DNA of 64,000 bases from CAYUVA01 sp964448115 [NCBI: uncultured bacterium] (lineage in GTDB: Bacteria > CAYUVA01). The position numbers were made by a program, and so were the translations under genes. Below are positions 25,191 through 34,049 of the stretch, piece by piece; position 1 is the first letter of the stretch, and each line of letters opens with the position of its first letter. The notes under the pieces are model-generated. The model was given only the letters and a program-made list of their open reading frames with translations. It searched no databases and was not told where the DNA came from. Location of the stretch: the NCBI GenBank assembly GCA_964448115.1, contig CAYUVA010000004.1:1-64000 (forward strand), read 5' to 3'.

Positions 25191-26393
25191 CTAGAACGCC
25201 CACCTGAACTCGACCATAAAGGTCTTCACCCGATCTATCTTCAGGTAATCATAGTCGGTTGGAGTGTCGAAGTAATAAGCGGGCTTGTTATACTTTCGAT
25301 CCGAGTAATTGATCAGCAGGGTGCTGATTATCTCCTTGCTCTCCATATCGATGGAGGGGAACTTTATGTTCATGCCCACGGTATATTGCCCGTAGCGCAC
25401 ATCATCCAGGTAATCATAGCCATCTTCATAATCATCAAGGTCAGGGTTCCAGAAGTCGTACCTGGCGACGAAGCTCACCGAATCGACTGCTCCCAATCGC
25501 ATCATCGGTACTCCAGCAAAGCCCTCGATCATGAAGCCGCTCCCCAGCTTTGGTATGCCGTAGCGATCTCCCTTGGCATAGATCCATTCGCCGATGAGAC
25601 CGAGCTGTTCGCCGATTAGCGATAGCGAGCCTGCATAGCGGGCGATCGGATTGTTATCCTTGGTGATCACCGCGCCCTGGTAGGGATTTATGGTTGCTGC
25701 CGTCTTGCCCGTGTAGGAGGAGAGATTCAGCTTCACCCAGGAAAGGGGGAACAGATCGATCGCTGCCAGGAATGCCTTGTCGATATTGGTCTCCACGCTG
25801 GTGTACCCAGATCCCTGGTATAATCCAAGGGTGAACCTGAGCCACTTCCAGGGCATGTCGCTGCGGTAGGTTATGCCGAGGTCCCTGGAGTCGATCAGCC
25901 CCTCTTCCTTTGCCAGTGTCGAGCTTGCGGTCTCTATCTCCTCGTACTCTGCGGTTCCGAACCAGACCTTCTGAAGCCCCACTCGCAGTGTGCCACGCAG
26001 AACCGATGGGGTGAGATCCCGCTTGAAATCAGCGCTAACAAAGGCATCGTAAGCCCTCACCGTGTAGTTATCTCCGTAGGCTCTTGCCTGCCCCTCGCTT
26101 GAACCATCGTAGTCGTAGGCAGTCTTGAAGCCGTTCTCCGAGTGTACCCGGACCGAGAAGATGGTGCTGACCGTGCTGGAGACCGGAGTAGTTATGCTTA
26201 TTACTCCTTTTTCCAGGTAGAAAACACCGTTTTTCTCTGGTCCTAGATGATACACTGGTGAATCATCCGCGACATAGCGGAACTTGAAGTCTCCCCCTAT
26301 CTGCATAGCAAGCTCTCCCGAAGACGGTATCGGTATGAAGAGCAATATGGCCAACACTAATGAAAGGGGGACAAGGTCAGGGAATCCCCTCAT
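25191..26393 (-). CDS. Outer-membrane porin-like barrel protein (paralogue 1)
   Basis: A 400-aa exported barrel protein, first gene of a minus-strand operon (porin-porin-nucleotidase). The signal peptide is hydrophobic (LVPLSLVLAILLFIPIP). It has strands such as SVSFVARYDFWNP and a C-terminus VEFRWAF ending in Phe. The segment GLYQGSGYTSVETNIDKAF matches the corresponding segment of the next gene. The ATG at 26393 has GGAGG 9 nt upstream. The gene sits 21 bp from its paralogue. The family is likely a phosphate-selective or alginate-export-like porin, but I cannot decide which. Confidence 0.78.
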   Translation of the reverse strand: MRGFPDLVPLSLVLAILLFIPIPSSGELAMQIGGDFKFRYVADDSPVYHLGPEKNGVFYLEKGVISITTPVSSTVSTIFSVRVHSENGFKTAYDYDGSSEGQARAYGDNYTVRAYDAFVSADFKRDLTPSVLRGTLRVGLQKVWFGTAEYEEIETASSTLAKEEGLIDSRDLGITYRSDMPWKWLRFTLGLYQGSGYTSVETNIDKAFLAAIDLFPLSWVKLNLSSYTGKTAATINPYQGAVITKDNNPIARYAGSLSLIGEQLGLIGEWIYAKGDRYGIPKLGSGFMIEGFAGVPMMRLGAVDSVSFVARYDFWNPDLDDYEDGYDYLDDVRYGQYTVGMNIKFPSIDMESKEIISTLLINYSDRKYNKPAYYFDTPTDYDYLKIDRVKTFMVEFRWAF

Positions 26394-26497
26394 CGCTCAG
26401 ATCCTCCCTAGGATGGAATTGTTTACCTTGAAAGTGTAATGCCTATGGTTTTCCATTCGGGATACCAATTCATAGTCTCCCTTTGCTTCCAGTGATG

Positions 26498-26526
26498 AAT
26501 ATACCTGCTCATTATCCATATATCAA
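26498..26526 (-). promoter_or_regulatory. Sigma70-type promoter of the porin operon
   Basis: On the minus strand: TTGATA (26521-26526), a 17-bp spacer and TATATT (26498-26503). The leader to the ATG at 26393 would be about 100 nt. Confidence 0.65.
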
Positions 26527-26559
26527 GGCTATATTGAAATTATTTCAGGGGCAGCTCAT

Positions 26560-26588
26560 TTGACATTTCTTGCCTATTGCAATAGCTT
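26560..26588 (+). promoter_or_regulatory. Possible promoter for the gene at 26642
   Basis: A perfect TTGACA (26560-26565) with a 17-bp spacer to a weak -10 (TAGCTT, 26583-26588). It is divergent from the porin promoter; the two share a 0.25-kb intergenic region. Confidence 0.4.
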
Positions 26589-26641
26589 CACTAGTGTCCA
26601 GCTAACTAACGAAAATGGTAGTAACCTTTAGGAGAAAAACC

Positions 26642-27256
26642 ATGAATAGGCTATTAACTATAGCATTGACATTGGGATTGATCGTGCTTGGAAGTGGATT
26701 GGTGGTGTCCGCCGACGAGATCACCGATCTTATCGATGAAGCCACCAAGAGCTACAAAGCAAAGAACTACAGCGAAACCATAATATCCTTGCAGGAAGCG
26801 ATCCAGAAGGTGCAAAAGCTGCAGATGGAGGGAGTTAAGAAGTACTTCCCAGCAGCGCCATCCGGATTCACTGCCCAGGATGAGGAGGCTGCCAATGTCG
26901 GTGCACTGTTCGGTGGAACCGGCTTCAATATCTCACGAAACTATACCCAGTCCGAGGGCAGCAAGACCATGCAGGTTACCTTCATGGTCAACTCAGCCCT
27001 GATCCAGCAGATGGCAATGCTGATTACCAATCCGATGTTCGCCGGCATGAATCCCAACACCGAATCGATCAAGGTTAAGGGAATCAGGGGCACATATAAG
27101 TACGAGAAGAACAACATGCACGGCGAGATAAATCTACTGGTCAGCGGAAACTTCCTGGTACAGGTAACCGGCGAGATGGTGGAAAAGGATGATCTGCTTT
27201 CCTTTGCCAAGACAATAGACCTGGAGGGGATCAAGAAAGAGTTTGGAACATACTAG
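26642..27256 (+). CDS. Small exported protein of unknown function
   Basis: A 204-aa protein starting at the ATG at 26642, which has AGGAG 7 nt upstream; the frame extends to 26615 but the extra residues are not signal-like. The signal peptide ends about VVSADE. The mature part begins with a helical TPR-like segment (TKSYKAKNYSETIISLQEAIQ). An alpha/beta domain follows, with KKYFPAAPSGFTAQ, a strand KTMQVTFMVNS and FLVQVTGEMVEKDDLLSFAKTID. I do not recognise a named family. It is 38 bp from the PHP gene and could be co-transcribed with it. Confidence 0.8.
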   Translation: MNRLLTIALTLGLIVLGSGLVVSADEITDLIDEATKSYKAKNYSETIISLQEAIQKVQKLQMEGVKKYFPAAPSGFTAQDEEAANVGALFGGTGFNISRNYTQSEGSKTMQVTFMVNSALIQQMAMLITNPMFAGMNPNTESIKVKGIRGTYKYEKNNMHGEINLLVSGNFLVQVTGEMVEKDDLLSFAKTIDLEGIKKEFGTY

Positions 27257-27294
27257 TCGCTTATTTGAAACCATAATCCATCGGAGTGGAATCT

Positions 27295-28155
27295 ATGTCC
27301 ACCAGTTCTGGATACGTTGACCTTCATCTGCATACCTTTCACTCCGACGGTGCCCTTTCCCCGCGATCGCTGCTCAAGGCTGCTTTAGCGCGTGGCTTGG
27401 TCGCAGTTGCCATCACCGACCATGACACCATAAGTGGTCTAGCCGATGGACAGAAGATCGCCGATGAGCTAGGTATGGAATTCATCCCCGGGGTCGAGTT
27501 CAGTTGTGTTTTCAATGAATATGAGGATCTCCATATAGTTGGACTCTTCTTGGATTATAACTCGGCTGAGCTTTCCGAGAGGCTGGCTAGCTTTCAGCAG
27601 ACCAGGGATGAGCGCGCAAAAAAGATGGTGCAAGCACTTAACGATTTTAACTACAAGCTAGGAATCAAGCCGATCAGTTACCATGATATAAAAAGGAGAA
27701 CCAGGGGTGCTGTCGGCAGGCTACATATAGCCAGGGAGCTGGTAAATAAAGGGATCGCCGCCAATATACCAGATGCATTCCAACGCTACCTCATCGAGTT
27801 CAACGAGGCTAAGGAATTCTTCCCCGTGCAGGAAGCCATAGAGCTGATCGATAGACTGGGTGGGATATCGATCCTGGCACACCCGATATACTATGAGAGA
27901 TCCCCGGAGCGGCTCTGGAAGCTCATCGCCGACCTCTCAGATCTCGGTATCGACGGCTTTGAGTACTACTCCAACTACCAGGAGCCGGATCTCATGGATA
28001 TGCTTAAGGATCTTAAAGAAGCGCTCGACCTGGTCATATCAGGAGGCTCCGACTTCCACTCCCCAGAGGATGGCAGGGAGTTGGGTGGACTGCGAATTCC
28101 GTACAAGGTAGTAAGAGATCTTAAGAAACTATTACATGAAAAAAGGGCTACCTAA
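27295..28155 (+). CDS. PHP-domain phosphoesterase (YciV/RNase AM-like)
   Basis: A 286-aa PHP-family metal-dependent hydrolase. Metal-binding motifs: DLHLHTFHSDG at the N-terminus, ITDHDTISG, IPGVEFSC, ILAHPIYYE and GSDFHSPE. This is the layout of YciV/TrpH-type enzymes, which act on nucleotide 3',5'-bisphosphates and RNA 5' ends (family knowledge). The ATG at 27295 has GGAG 8 nt upstream; a GTG at 27286 in the same frame overlaps that site and is less likely. Confidence 0.92.
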   Translation: MSTSSGYVDLHLHTFHSDGALSPRSLLKAALARGLVAVAITDHDTISGLADGQKIADELGMEFIPGVEFSCVFNEYEDLHIVGLFLDYNSAELSERLASFQQTRDERAKKMVQALNDFNYKLGIKPISYHDIKRRTRGAVGRLHIARELVNKGIAANIPDAFQRYLIEFNEAKEFFPVQEAIELIDRLGGISILAHPIYYERSPERLWKLIADLSDLGIDGFEYYSNYQEPDLMDMLKDLKEALDLVISGGSDFHSPEDGRELGGLRIPYKVVRDLKKLLHEKRAT

Positions 28156-28168
28156 TAACTAAAAATAT

Positions 28169-28897
28169 ATGCCAGCAAGATCTCAAGCCTTGCAGGAACC
28201 AGAGCTTTCACTCATCATACCACTATTCAACGAGGCTGCCAGCATAGGTGATTATATCCCATCGCTGGCGATCGCATTCTCGATGATCTGCCACAACTGG
28301 GAGCTTATCCTGGTGGATAACGGCTCATGGGACAATACCCCTCAACTGCTTGCTCGCCTCCAGGAGCACTATCCGATGATTCGCATAGTTACGGTCAACA
28401 GGAACATCGGGTACGGGTGGGGGATAATCAGTGGAATAAGACAAGCTCGCGGCAGGGTGATCGGCTATAGCGATGGAGATGGACAGATCGCGGTGGATGA
28501 CCTGGCTAAAGTATATCGAGAATTCATCGAATCCGGCTGCGATCTCGGCAAAGCGTATCGTGTCAATAGGGCTGATGGCTACCTCAGAAAAACGGTATCC
28601 AGCCTGTATAATCTATCCTTTAGGCTGCTGTTCAAGACAAGGGTGCGCGATGTAAATGCTAAGCCTAAGTTCATGACCAAGGAGTTGGTTGAGAGATTGA
28701 ACTTGAGATCAAAGGATTGGTTCATCGATGCCGAGGTGGTAATTGGAAGCAGGGATTCGAGGGTCATGGAAACCGCCATATCCTTCCAACCCAGGCAGCG
28801 GGGCAGCTCCAATGTTCGACTTGGCGCTATCGTTGAGTTCGTGATAAATATGATCCGTGAAAAGAGACGATATCGGGAGATTGACAGCAAGATATGA
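28169..28897 (+). CDS. Family 2 glycosyltransferase (DPM1-like)
   Basis: A 242-aa soluble GT2 enzyme with LSLIIPLFNEAASI at the N-terminus, ELILVDNGSWDNT, NRNIGYGWGIISGI and the donor-site DGDGQIAVDDL. DFID-like sequence (WFIDAEVVI) follows. It resembles enzymes that charge polyprenyl phosphate with a sugar, the donor form used by GT-C transferases such as those elsewhere in this window (inference). Its stop overlaps the next ATG (ATGA). Confidence 0.87.
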   Translation: MPARSQALQEPELSLIIPLFNEAASIGDYIPSLAIAFSMICHNWELILVDNGSWDNTPQLLARLQEHYPMIRIVTVNRNIGYGWGIISGIRQARGRVIGYSDGDGQIAVDDLAKVYREFIESGCDLGKAYRVNRADGYLRKTVSSLYNLSFRLLFKTRVRDVNAKPKFMTKELVERLNLRSKDWFIDAEVVIGSRDSRVMETAISFQPRQRGSSNVRLGAIVEFVINMIREKRRYREIDSKI

Positions 28898-29685
28898 GAC
28901 TAAAACCAAAGGTGGTCATTCTTTGCGGTGGGCGAGGGATTCGCATAGCCGAGGAGACCATCTCCAAGCCAAAACCGATGGTTCAGGTCGGCGAAAAGCC
29001 TATCCTTTGGCATATCATGAAGCACTATGCACGCTACGGCTTCGACGAGTTCATACTTTGCCTCGGCTATAAGGGCGAGATCATCAAGGAATATTTCTTA
29101 CGCTATCGCGCCATGAGCTGCGATTTCACTATCCAGCTCGGCAAGTCGGATGCCATCGAGTTCCACGATGCTACCGCCGAGGAGAGCTGGAGGGTAACGC
29201 TGGCTGATACGGGGCTGCATACCAACTCGGGCGGAAGGATCTTGCGCATAGAGAAGTACCTGAGAGACGACGAGCCTTTTTTCCTGACCTATGGTGATGG
29301 CTTGTCCGATGTCAATCTTGATGGGCTTTTACGGTTCCATCTTTCAAAAAGGCTGGCTGCTACCGTTACCGGTGTACATCCCTTGTCCCGCTTTGGGGAG
29401 CTTAAAATACACGGGGATTTGGTGGCTGAGTTCTCCGAGAAACCGCAGGTGGCTGACGGTTGGATAAATGGCGGTTTCTTCGTGCTAAACAAAGAAGCCC
29501 TCAATTATATTAAAGGGGATGTCATGTTCGAGCGACAACCGCTGGAAAGGCTTGCAGGCGCAAGGCAGTTGGCTGTATATAAACATCACGGCTTCTGGCA
29601 GTGCATGGATACCAGGCGGGATCTCGATAAGCTCAACGAGCTTTGGGAGAGTGGGCAGGCACCGTGGAGAACCTGGAGCCACTGA
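28894..29685 (+). CDS. rfbF: Glucose-1-phosphate cytidylyltransferase-like nucleotidyltransferase
   Basis: A 263-aa sugar-1-phosphate nucleotidyltransferase. The N-terminus VVILCGGRGIRIAEETISKP matches RfbF, where GGLGTRISEET is usual; Ile replaces the Thr of GTR. PMVQVGEKPILWHIMKHY and the RVTLADTGLHTNSGGR segment also match RfbF. The product would be CDP-glucose, entry point to CDP-3,6-dideoxyhexoses. It is coupled to the GT2 gene by a 4-bp overlap. Specificity is inferred from the RfbF-type motifs and not proven. Confidence 0.82.
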   Translation: MRLKPKVVILCGGRGIRIAEETISKPKPMVQVGEKPILWHIMKHYARYGFDEFILCLGYKGEIIKEYFLRYRAMSCDFTIQLGKSDAIEFHDATAEESWRVTLADTGLHTNSGGRILRIEKYLRDDEPFFLTYGDGLSDVNLDGLLRFHLSKRLAATVTGVHPLSRFGELKIHGDLVAEFSEKPQVADGWINGGFFVLNKEALNYIKGDVMFERQPLERLAGARQLAVYKHHGFWQCMDTRRDLDKLNELWESGQAPWRTWSH

Positions 29686-29771
29686 GGGAACGGCTGGAGG
29701 GAATATTATTCCATGACCTAAATGAATCATAGCAAATTTTAACGAAGAACGAAGAACGAGAAACTATCATA

Positions 29772-31460
29772 TTGTTGATACTCGCTTTTAACTGCTACAT
29801 GAACGACTCGGCAGCAGCCATAATGGTAGATGGCGAGGTCATCGCTGCCATAGAAGAGGAGCGCTTCATCGGCAAGAAGCATACCGGCGCCTTCCCTTCC
29901 AATGCGATTAAGTTTTGTCTTGAGGCTGCCGATTGCACTATAGATGATATAGATGCGGTTGCCTTCAACATGAAGCCGTGGTTGCACTTTCATCGGCGAC
30001 TGGGGCTTATTGCCCGGCATGTTCCGAGATCGCTGCGTTTCGGCGCCAGCCATGGACCAAAGTGGTTCTCCATGATCGCCGTTAAGGAGAAGCTGCGCAG
30101 AGAGTTTCCCACCAAGAGCATAATTCCCGGCTACGAGTTCTACTGGGTTGAGCACCACCAGGCTCATGCTGCAAGCGCATTCTATCCATCCGGTTTCGAG
30201 CGTGCAGCCATAATGACTTGGGACGGAAGCGGCGAGCTAGCCTCATGGCAGATGTCATTGGGCAGCGGGAACAGGATAAGCAAGATAGCTGAGGGGTATT
30301 ATCCCCACTCGCTAGGGTATCTTTACAGCACCATCACCCAATACCTCGGTTTCAGGGTGCACGGTGGCGAGGGCAAGGTCATGGGCTTAGCCTCCTATGG
30401 CGATGATAGCTACTTCAATGATTTCGAGGATCTTGTACGGTTTCAAGGCGATGGCACCTTCAGGCTCGATCTGTCATATTTCGATTTCCAAAGGGGCTTA
30501 TCTCGTTTCTATAGCCAGAAGCTGATCGATCGCTTCGGACCTGCTCGAGAGCCGGAGAGCGAGATCACCCCCCGCCACCAGAATATAGCCTCTGCACTCC
30601 AGCATATCTTCGAGAAGGCAGCTTTTTCATTGCTAGACCGTCTTTATGCAGAAACCAAGACTAAGTATCTGTGTATCAGCGGTGGTGTTGGACTGAATGG
30701 TCTTTTAAACGGCAAGATCCAGGCGCAAACCCCCTTCGAGGAGCTATACATCCAGCCTGGCGCCAACGACGCCGGTTGCTCGCTGGGCGCCCTTTTTTGG
30801 GTGCATTGCATGGAGAAGGGGTTGCTGCATCACCCCTTGAAAAACCATGTTTACCTTGGAGCGAGCTATGATGATAAACGGGTGGAGGCTGCGCTTCGGG
30901 CAAAGGGTCTAAGCTACCAGAGAACCGATGAGGTCTGGGAGCTAGCAGCCAGGATGCTCGCTGATGGCAAGATCGTAGGCTGGTTCCAGGGGAGGATGGA
31001 GTTTGGTCCCCGGGCGCTTGGCAACCGCAGCATCCTAGCTGACCCACGCATCGCCGAGATGAAGGATATCTTAAACTCAAGGGTAAAGCACCGGGAGAGC
31101 TTTCGCCCCTTTGCGCCAGCGGTGCTCGCCCATAAAAGCGGCGAGTATTTCGCATCAGCCTACCCATCTCCCTTCATGCTGCTGATATTCGATGTGCTCC
31201 CAGGGAAGCGATCTGTGATTCCAGCAGTTACCCATGTCGATGGCACCGGCAGGGTGCAGACCGTCTCTTTGGCTGATAATGCGAGGTTCTACAGGTTGAT
31301 ACAAGCCTTCGAGCGCCTGACTGGGGTGCCGGTGGTACTGAATACCTCGTTCAATGTACGCGGGCAGCCGATCGTCAATACGCCGACAGAGGCTATCGAT
31401 TGTTTTTTATCCACTGGCATGGATGCCCTTGTCATCAATGATTTTATTGTCTTGAAGTGA
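29772..31460 (+). CDS. Carbamoyltransferase of the NodU/CmcH family
   Basis: A 562-aa O-carbamoyltransferase. The N-terminal Kae1-like domain has ILAFNCYMNDSAAAIM, EHHQAHAASAF (metal-binding His) and TWDGSGE. The C-terminal YrdC-like part has GWFQGRMEFGPRALGNRSILADPR and RPFAPAVL. The family transfers carbamoyl from carbamoyl phosphate to hydroxyls of sugars or antibiotics, here most likely to a surface glycan built by the two upstream genes. Starts are TTG codons at 29772 or 29775. The 86-bp gap upstream contains a gaagaac-type direct repeat (29741-29762). Confidence 0.92.
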   Translation: MLILAFNCYMNDSAAAIMVDGEVIAAIEEERFIGKKHTGAFPSNAIKFCLEAADCTIDDIDAVAFNMKPWLHFHRRLGLIARHVPRSLRFGASHGPKWFSMIAVKEKLRREFPTKSIIPGYEFYWVEHHQAHAASAFYPSGFERAAIMTWDGSGELASWQMSLGSGNRISKIAEGYYPHSLGYLYSTITQYLGFRVHGGEGKVMGLASYGDDSYFNDFEDLVRFQGDGTFRLDLSYFDFQRGLSRFYSQKLIDRFGPAREPESEITPRHQNIASALQHIFEKAAFSLLDRLYAETKTKYLCISGGVGLNGLLNGKIQAQTPFEELYIQPGANDAGCSLGALFWVHCMEKGLLHHPLKNHVYLGASYDDKRVEAALRAKGLSYQRTDEVWELAARMLADGKIVGWFQGRMEFGPRALGNRSILADPRIAEMKDILNSRVKHRESFRPFAPAVLAHKSGEYFASAYPSPFMLLIFDVLPGKRSVIPAVTHVDGTGRVQTVSLADNARFYRLIQAFERLTGVPVVLNTSFNVRGQPIVNTPTEAIDCFLSTGMDALVINDFIVLK

Positions 31461-31526
31461 AAGCCATCTCAAAAAGAATGGATTTTCTCTCTTTGTGTCT
31501 TTGAGGTTTCTTTTAAGATCTGCCGC

Positions 31527-31556
31527 GGGTGCCGCAGATTTTTAAACGCGGCACCC
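31527..31556. other. GC-rich hairpin after the carbamoyltransferase gene
   Basis: GGGTGCCGC and GCGGCACCC form a perfect 9-bp stem with a 12-nt loop, 67 nt after the stop codon. There is no T-run downstream, so it is either a weak terminator or a mobile palindrome. Confidence 0.55.
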
Positions 31557-31839
31557 CCGGAAAGCCGAGTTATAAGCGATATCATATACTATTATCCATT
31601 TCTATACTTCAATTAAATCAATGAGTTATCCCCTCTGCGTGCCATTTTGGCACGATAATTTGGGGGCAAGATTGGGGGCATGAGGATCCTCAGAAGATAT
31701 TTTAAAAAATATTCTTCTTTAATCTCAATGAGTTAATCTAAATAGATCAATTAGCACCCCTCGATTAGGGCTTTTAAACTTGAGTCGATCGACGAAGATT
31801 TCGAGCAAAACCACCTAAAAAATCAAATAGTTAAGTCAC

Positions 31840-31857
31840 ATGTTCCACATGGAACAT
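31840..31857. promoter_or_regulatory. parS-like palindrome
   Basis: TGTTCCACATGGAACA at 31841-31856 has 7-bp arms, or 8 bp with the flanking A/T, around a central CA. It differs by one base (A for G at position 9) from the TGTTCCACGTGGAACA form of the ParB site parS. No parAB gene is in the window. Confidence 0.45.
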
Positions 31858-32153
31858 TAATCTATTTTTTGACAAAGCCCCTGTTTGAGCGATCTAGTTT
31901 TGAAAAATGGCAGTGGCACTCGGATCCTCAAATTAGATCCCTATAAATATTGGCTTGAAGGTGTGGTTTATATGCCCTATTCGGACAATTATCTTCATCA
32001 AATGGTAAAATATAAGTAATACGATTAAATAATTGGATCTTTTGAAGAAGGTTTGGGATGTAAGTAAGTGGTTGTGAAACTTTGAATTCGAATGCGTGAA
32101 TGATTAGTATTAGAATAAAGAGCTAAAGAGCAAACACTAAGGACTGTTTACAA

Positions 32154-33980
32154 ATGGCAAAGATACCTTGGCAGCTTATTGATGAACTGCTAAGCAGGGC
32201 TGATATCGTTGAGGTGGCACGAGAGTATCTGGATCTGAAGCGTGATGGTGCGAACTGGAAGGCTCTCTGTCCTTTCCACGATGACAAGGATCCCTCTTTC
32301 AAGGTGTCCTCCATTAAGGGGATCTACAAGTGCTTTGGTTGCAACGCAGGGGGTAATGTAATCAACCTGGTTCAGAGGTTGGAGGGTATAAGTTACTGGG
32401 AGGCAGCCGAGCAACTGTGCGAGAGATACGGTATAAGATACGAACGAAAGGCACTCTCTGCGGAGGAGAAGCGAGTCCTGGAGAAAAAGGACCGCGCCTA
32501 TAAATTGCTTAGAAAGGTCTGCGATATCTACCGTGCCAACCTGTTTGGCGAGGATGATGACGGCAAGAAGATGATGGCGTACATCAAGGGACGCGGTCTC
32601 AGTGAGCATACTATCAAGGACTTCAAGCTCGGAGCGGCGACTACCAGGTGGGATCAGCTAGTAAAGACCTTTGAGAAGAGGCTCAAAGACCTGGATCTGA
32701 TGGAAGAACTTGGGCTTATAACCCGCAAGAAGGATGGTTCCGGTTATGTAGATACCTTCCGAAACAAGGTAGTCTTTCCGATATTAGACCACCGTGAGCG
32801 CATAATAGGCTTCGGCTATCGAAGCATGGACGACAGTGGAGCAAAGTACATCAACACGCGAGAATCCATGGTCTTCAAGAAGGATCGCGAGCTTTACGGG
32901 CTTTGGCTTTCAAGGGATTATATAAGGAAGTCGAACTCGGCGATAGTCATGGAAGGCTACTTCGATGTTTTAGGCGCCTGGGAACACGGGGTACGCAATG
33001 TGGTTGCCACCATGGGCACAGCCTTCTCGGCAAGACATCTTGATATGGTGAAGCGTTTCACGCAGAATATCGTCTTTTGCTTCGATGGCGATGAGGCTGG
33101 GGAGAAGGCTTCTTTATCCGCGGTGCAAAGGTGTCTGCCCAAGAGCTTCAATCTTCAGGTGATGAGATTGCCCGATGGATTAGATCCCGATGACTATCTA
33201 AAGAAGCACGATAAGGATGAATTCCATAAGCTCGCCTTCACATCCCCTTCTGGATTACGATTCGTGATTGAATCGATAGTCTCCAGGCATGATATAAGCA
33301 AAGCAGAGCAAAAGGTGGAGGCGCTCAACAAGATAATCGATTATGTAATACAGGTCAACGATCCGGTGCTAAGAAGCGAATACCAGCGTCTGATCGCGGA
33401 TAGATTACAGCTAAAGCAGGCTGATCTGGTGAGTCGATTAAACCTCGCCTTGCAAAGAAGGCAGTACTTTACCACCCAGGATATTGAAAAACAGTATATA
33501 CCGCATCGAGAGCTAATTACCTGGCTGCTTTACATTATTCACCATAATGCTGAGGCTGCAAAGCAGGTCTATGAGGTACTTGTCCCCGAAGATTTCGAGT
33601 TCGATGAACTGATCACTATAGCTAAGGTTATCTATGACATGATAGAATCTGGGATAGAACTATCGCCCAAGAAACTATATGCAGCATATCAACAGGAGGG
33701 GGTGATGGAGGATTTCCAGGAGCTAGTTGAGAAAAAGTACCGATACTTCAGCGCCTCACAACAGGATCATATTCTCCATACCACGGGCTGCGTGCAGGCG
33801 ATCCAGCGCAAGCTGCTCGGTAATGAGCTTGAAAATAAGAAAAAGCAGCTTTTGGAAGCATTACGCAATAATGCTGTCGAGGATGCCTCAAAGATTAGCG
33901 AAAGTATTCAAGAGCTAGCAGAGCGCCTAGAGGAACTTTTCTGTGATCCCTGCGACAAGGTGGAAAAGAACATCCACTGA
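32154..33980 (+). CDS. dnaG: DNA primase DnaG
   Basis: DnaG synthesises RNA primers at replication forks. The 608-aa protein has the N-terminal CHC2 zinc finger (C39, H42, C60, C63; CPFHDDKDPSF and YKCFGCNAGG). The catalytic core with a TOPRIM domain has VMEGYFDVL, FCFDGDEAGEKA and MRLPDGLDPDDYL, and a helical C-terminal DnaB-interaction region follows. The start is ATG at 32154 and the length is normal. Unlike the common arrangement, rpoD does not follow; aroB is next after 69 bp. Confidence 0.97.
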   Translation: MAKIPWQLIDELLSRADIVEVAREYLDLKRDGANWKALCPFHDDKDPSFKVSSIKGIYKCFGCNAGGNVINLVQRLEGISYWEAAEQLCERYGIRYERKALSAEEKRVLEKKDRAYKLLRKVCDIYRANLFGEDDDGKKMMAYIKGRGLSEHTIKDFKLGAATTRWDQLVKTFEKRLKDLDLMEELGLITRKKDGSGYVDTFRNKVVFPILDHRERIIGFGYRSMDDSGAKYINTRESMVFKKDRELYGLWLSRDYIRKSNSAIVMEGYFDVLGAWEHGVRNVVATMGTAFSARHLDMVKRFTQNIVFCFDGDEAGEKASLSAVQRCLPKSFNLQVMRLPDGLDPDDYLKKHDKDEFHKLAFTSPSGLRFVIESIVSRHDISKAEQKVEALNKIIDYVIQVNDPVLRSEYQRLIADRLQLKQADLVSRLNLALQRRQYFTTQDIEKQYIPHRELITWLLYIIHHNAEAAKQVYEVLVPEDFEFDELITIAKVIYDMIESGIELSPKKLYAAYQQEGVMEDFQELVEKKYRYFSASQQDHILHTTGCVQAIQRKLLGNELENKKKQLLEALRNNAVEDASKISESIQELAERLEELFCDPCDKVEKNIH

Positions 33981-34049
33981 TCCCCTAGCGCTTAAACAGT
34001 GTATTTGCTTTACAAAATTGGGTGAAGATGATACTAGCTTTTCTTGTCG

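Larger units (their letters stand above)
31461..32153. other. 0.7-kb AT-rich noncoding region upstream of dnaG
   Basis: No convincing gene on either strand. It contains a copy of the AAGACACAAAGAG-type repeat (31483-31510), a 9-bp GC-rich hairpin (31527-31535 with 31548-31556), and a small perfect hairpin CGTGCC-ATTTT-GGCACG (31638-31654) followed by two TTGGGGGCA-like direct repeats. A parS-like palindrome (31840-31857) and a TTGACA at 31869-31874 that could be a -35 box also lie here. I did not find a DnaA-box cluster. Confidence 0.7.

Noticed and set aside
31461-32153. Replication origin in the gap before dnaG
   Set aside because: The region is AT-rich and has a parS-like site, but I found no cluster of DnaA boxes (TTATCCACA) and no dnaA or dnaN neighbour.
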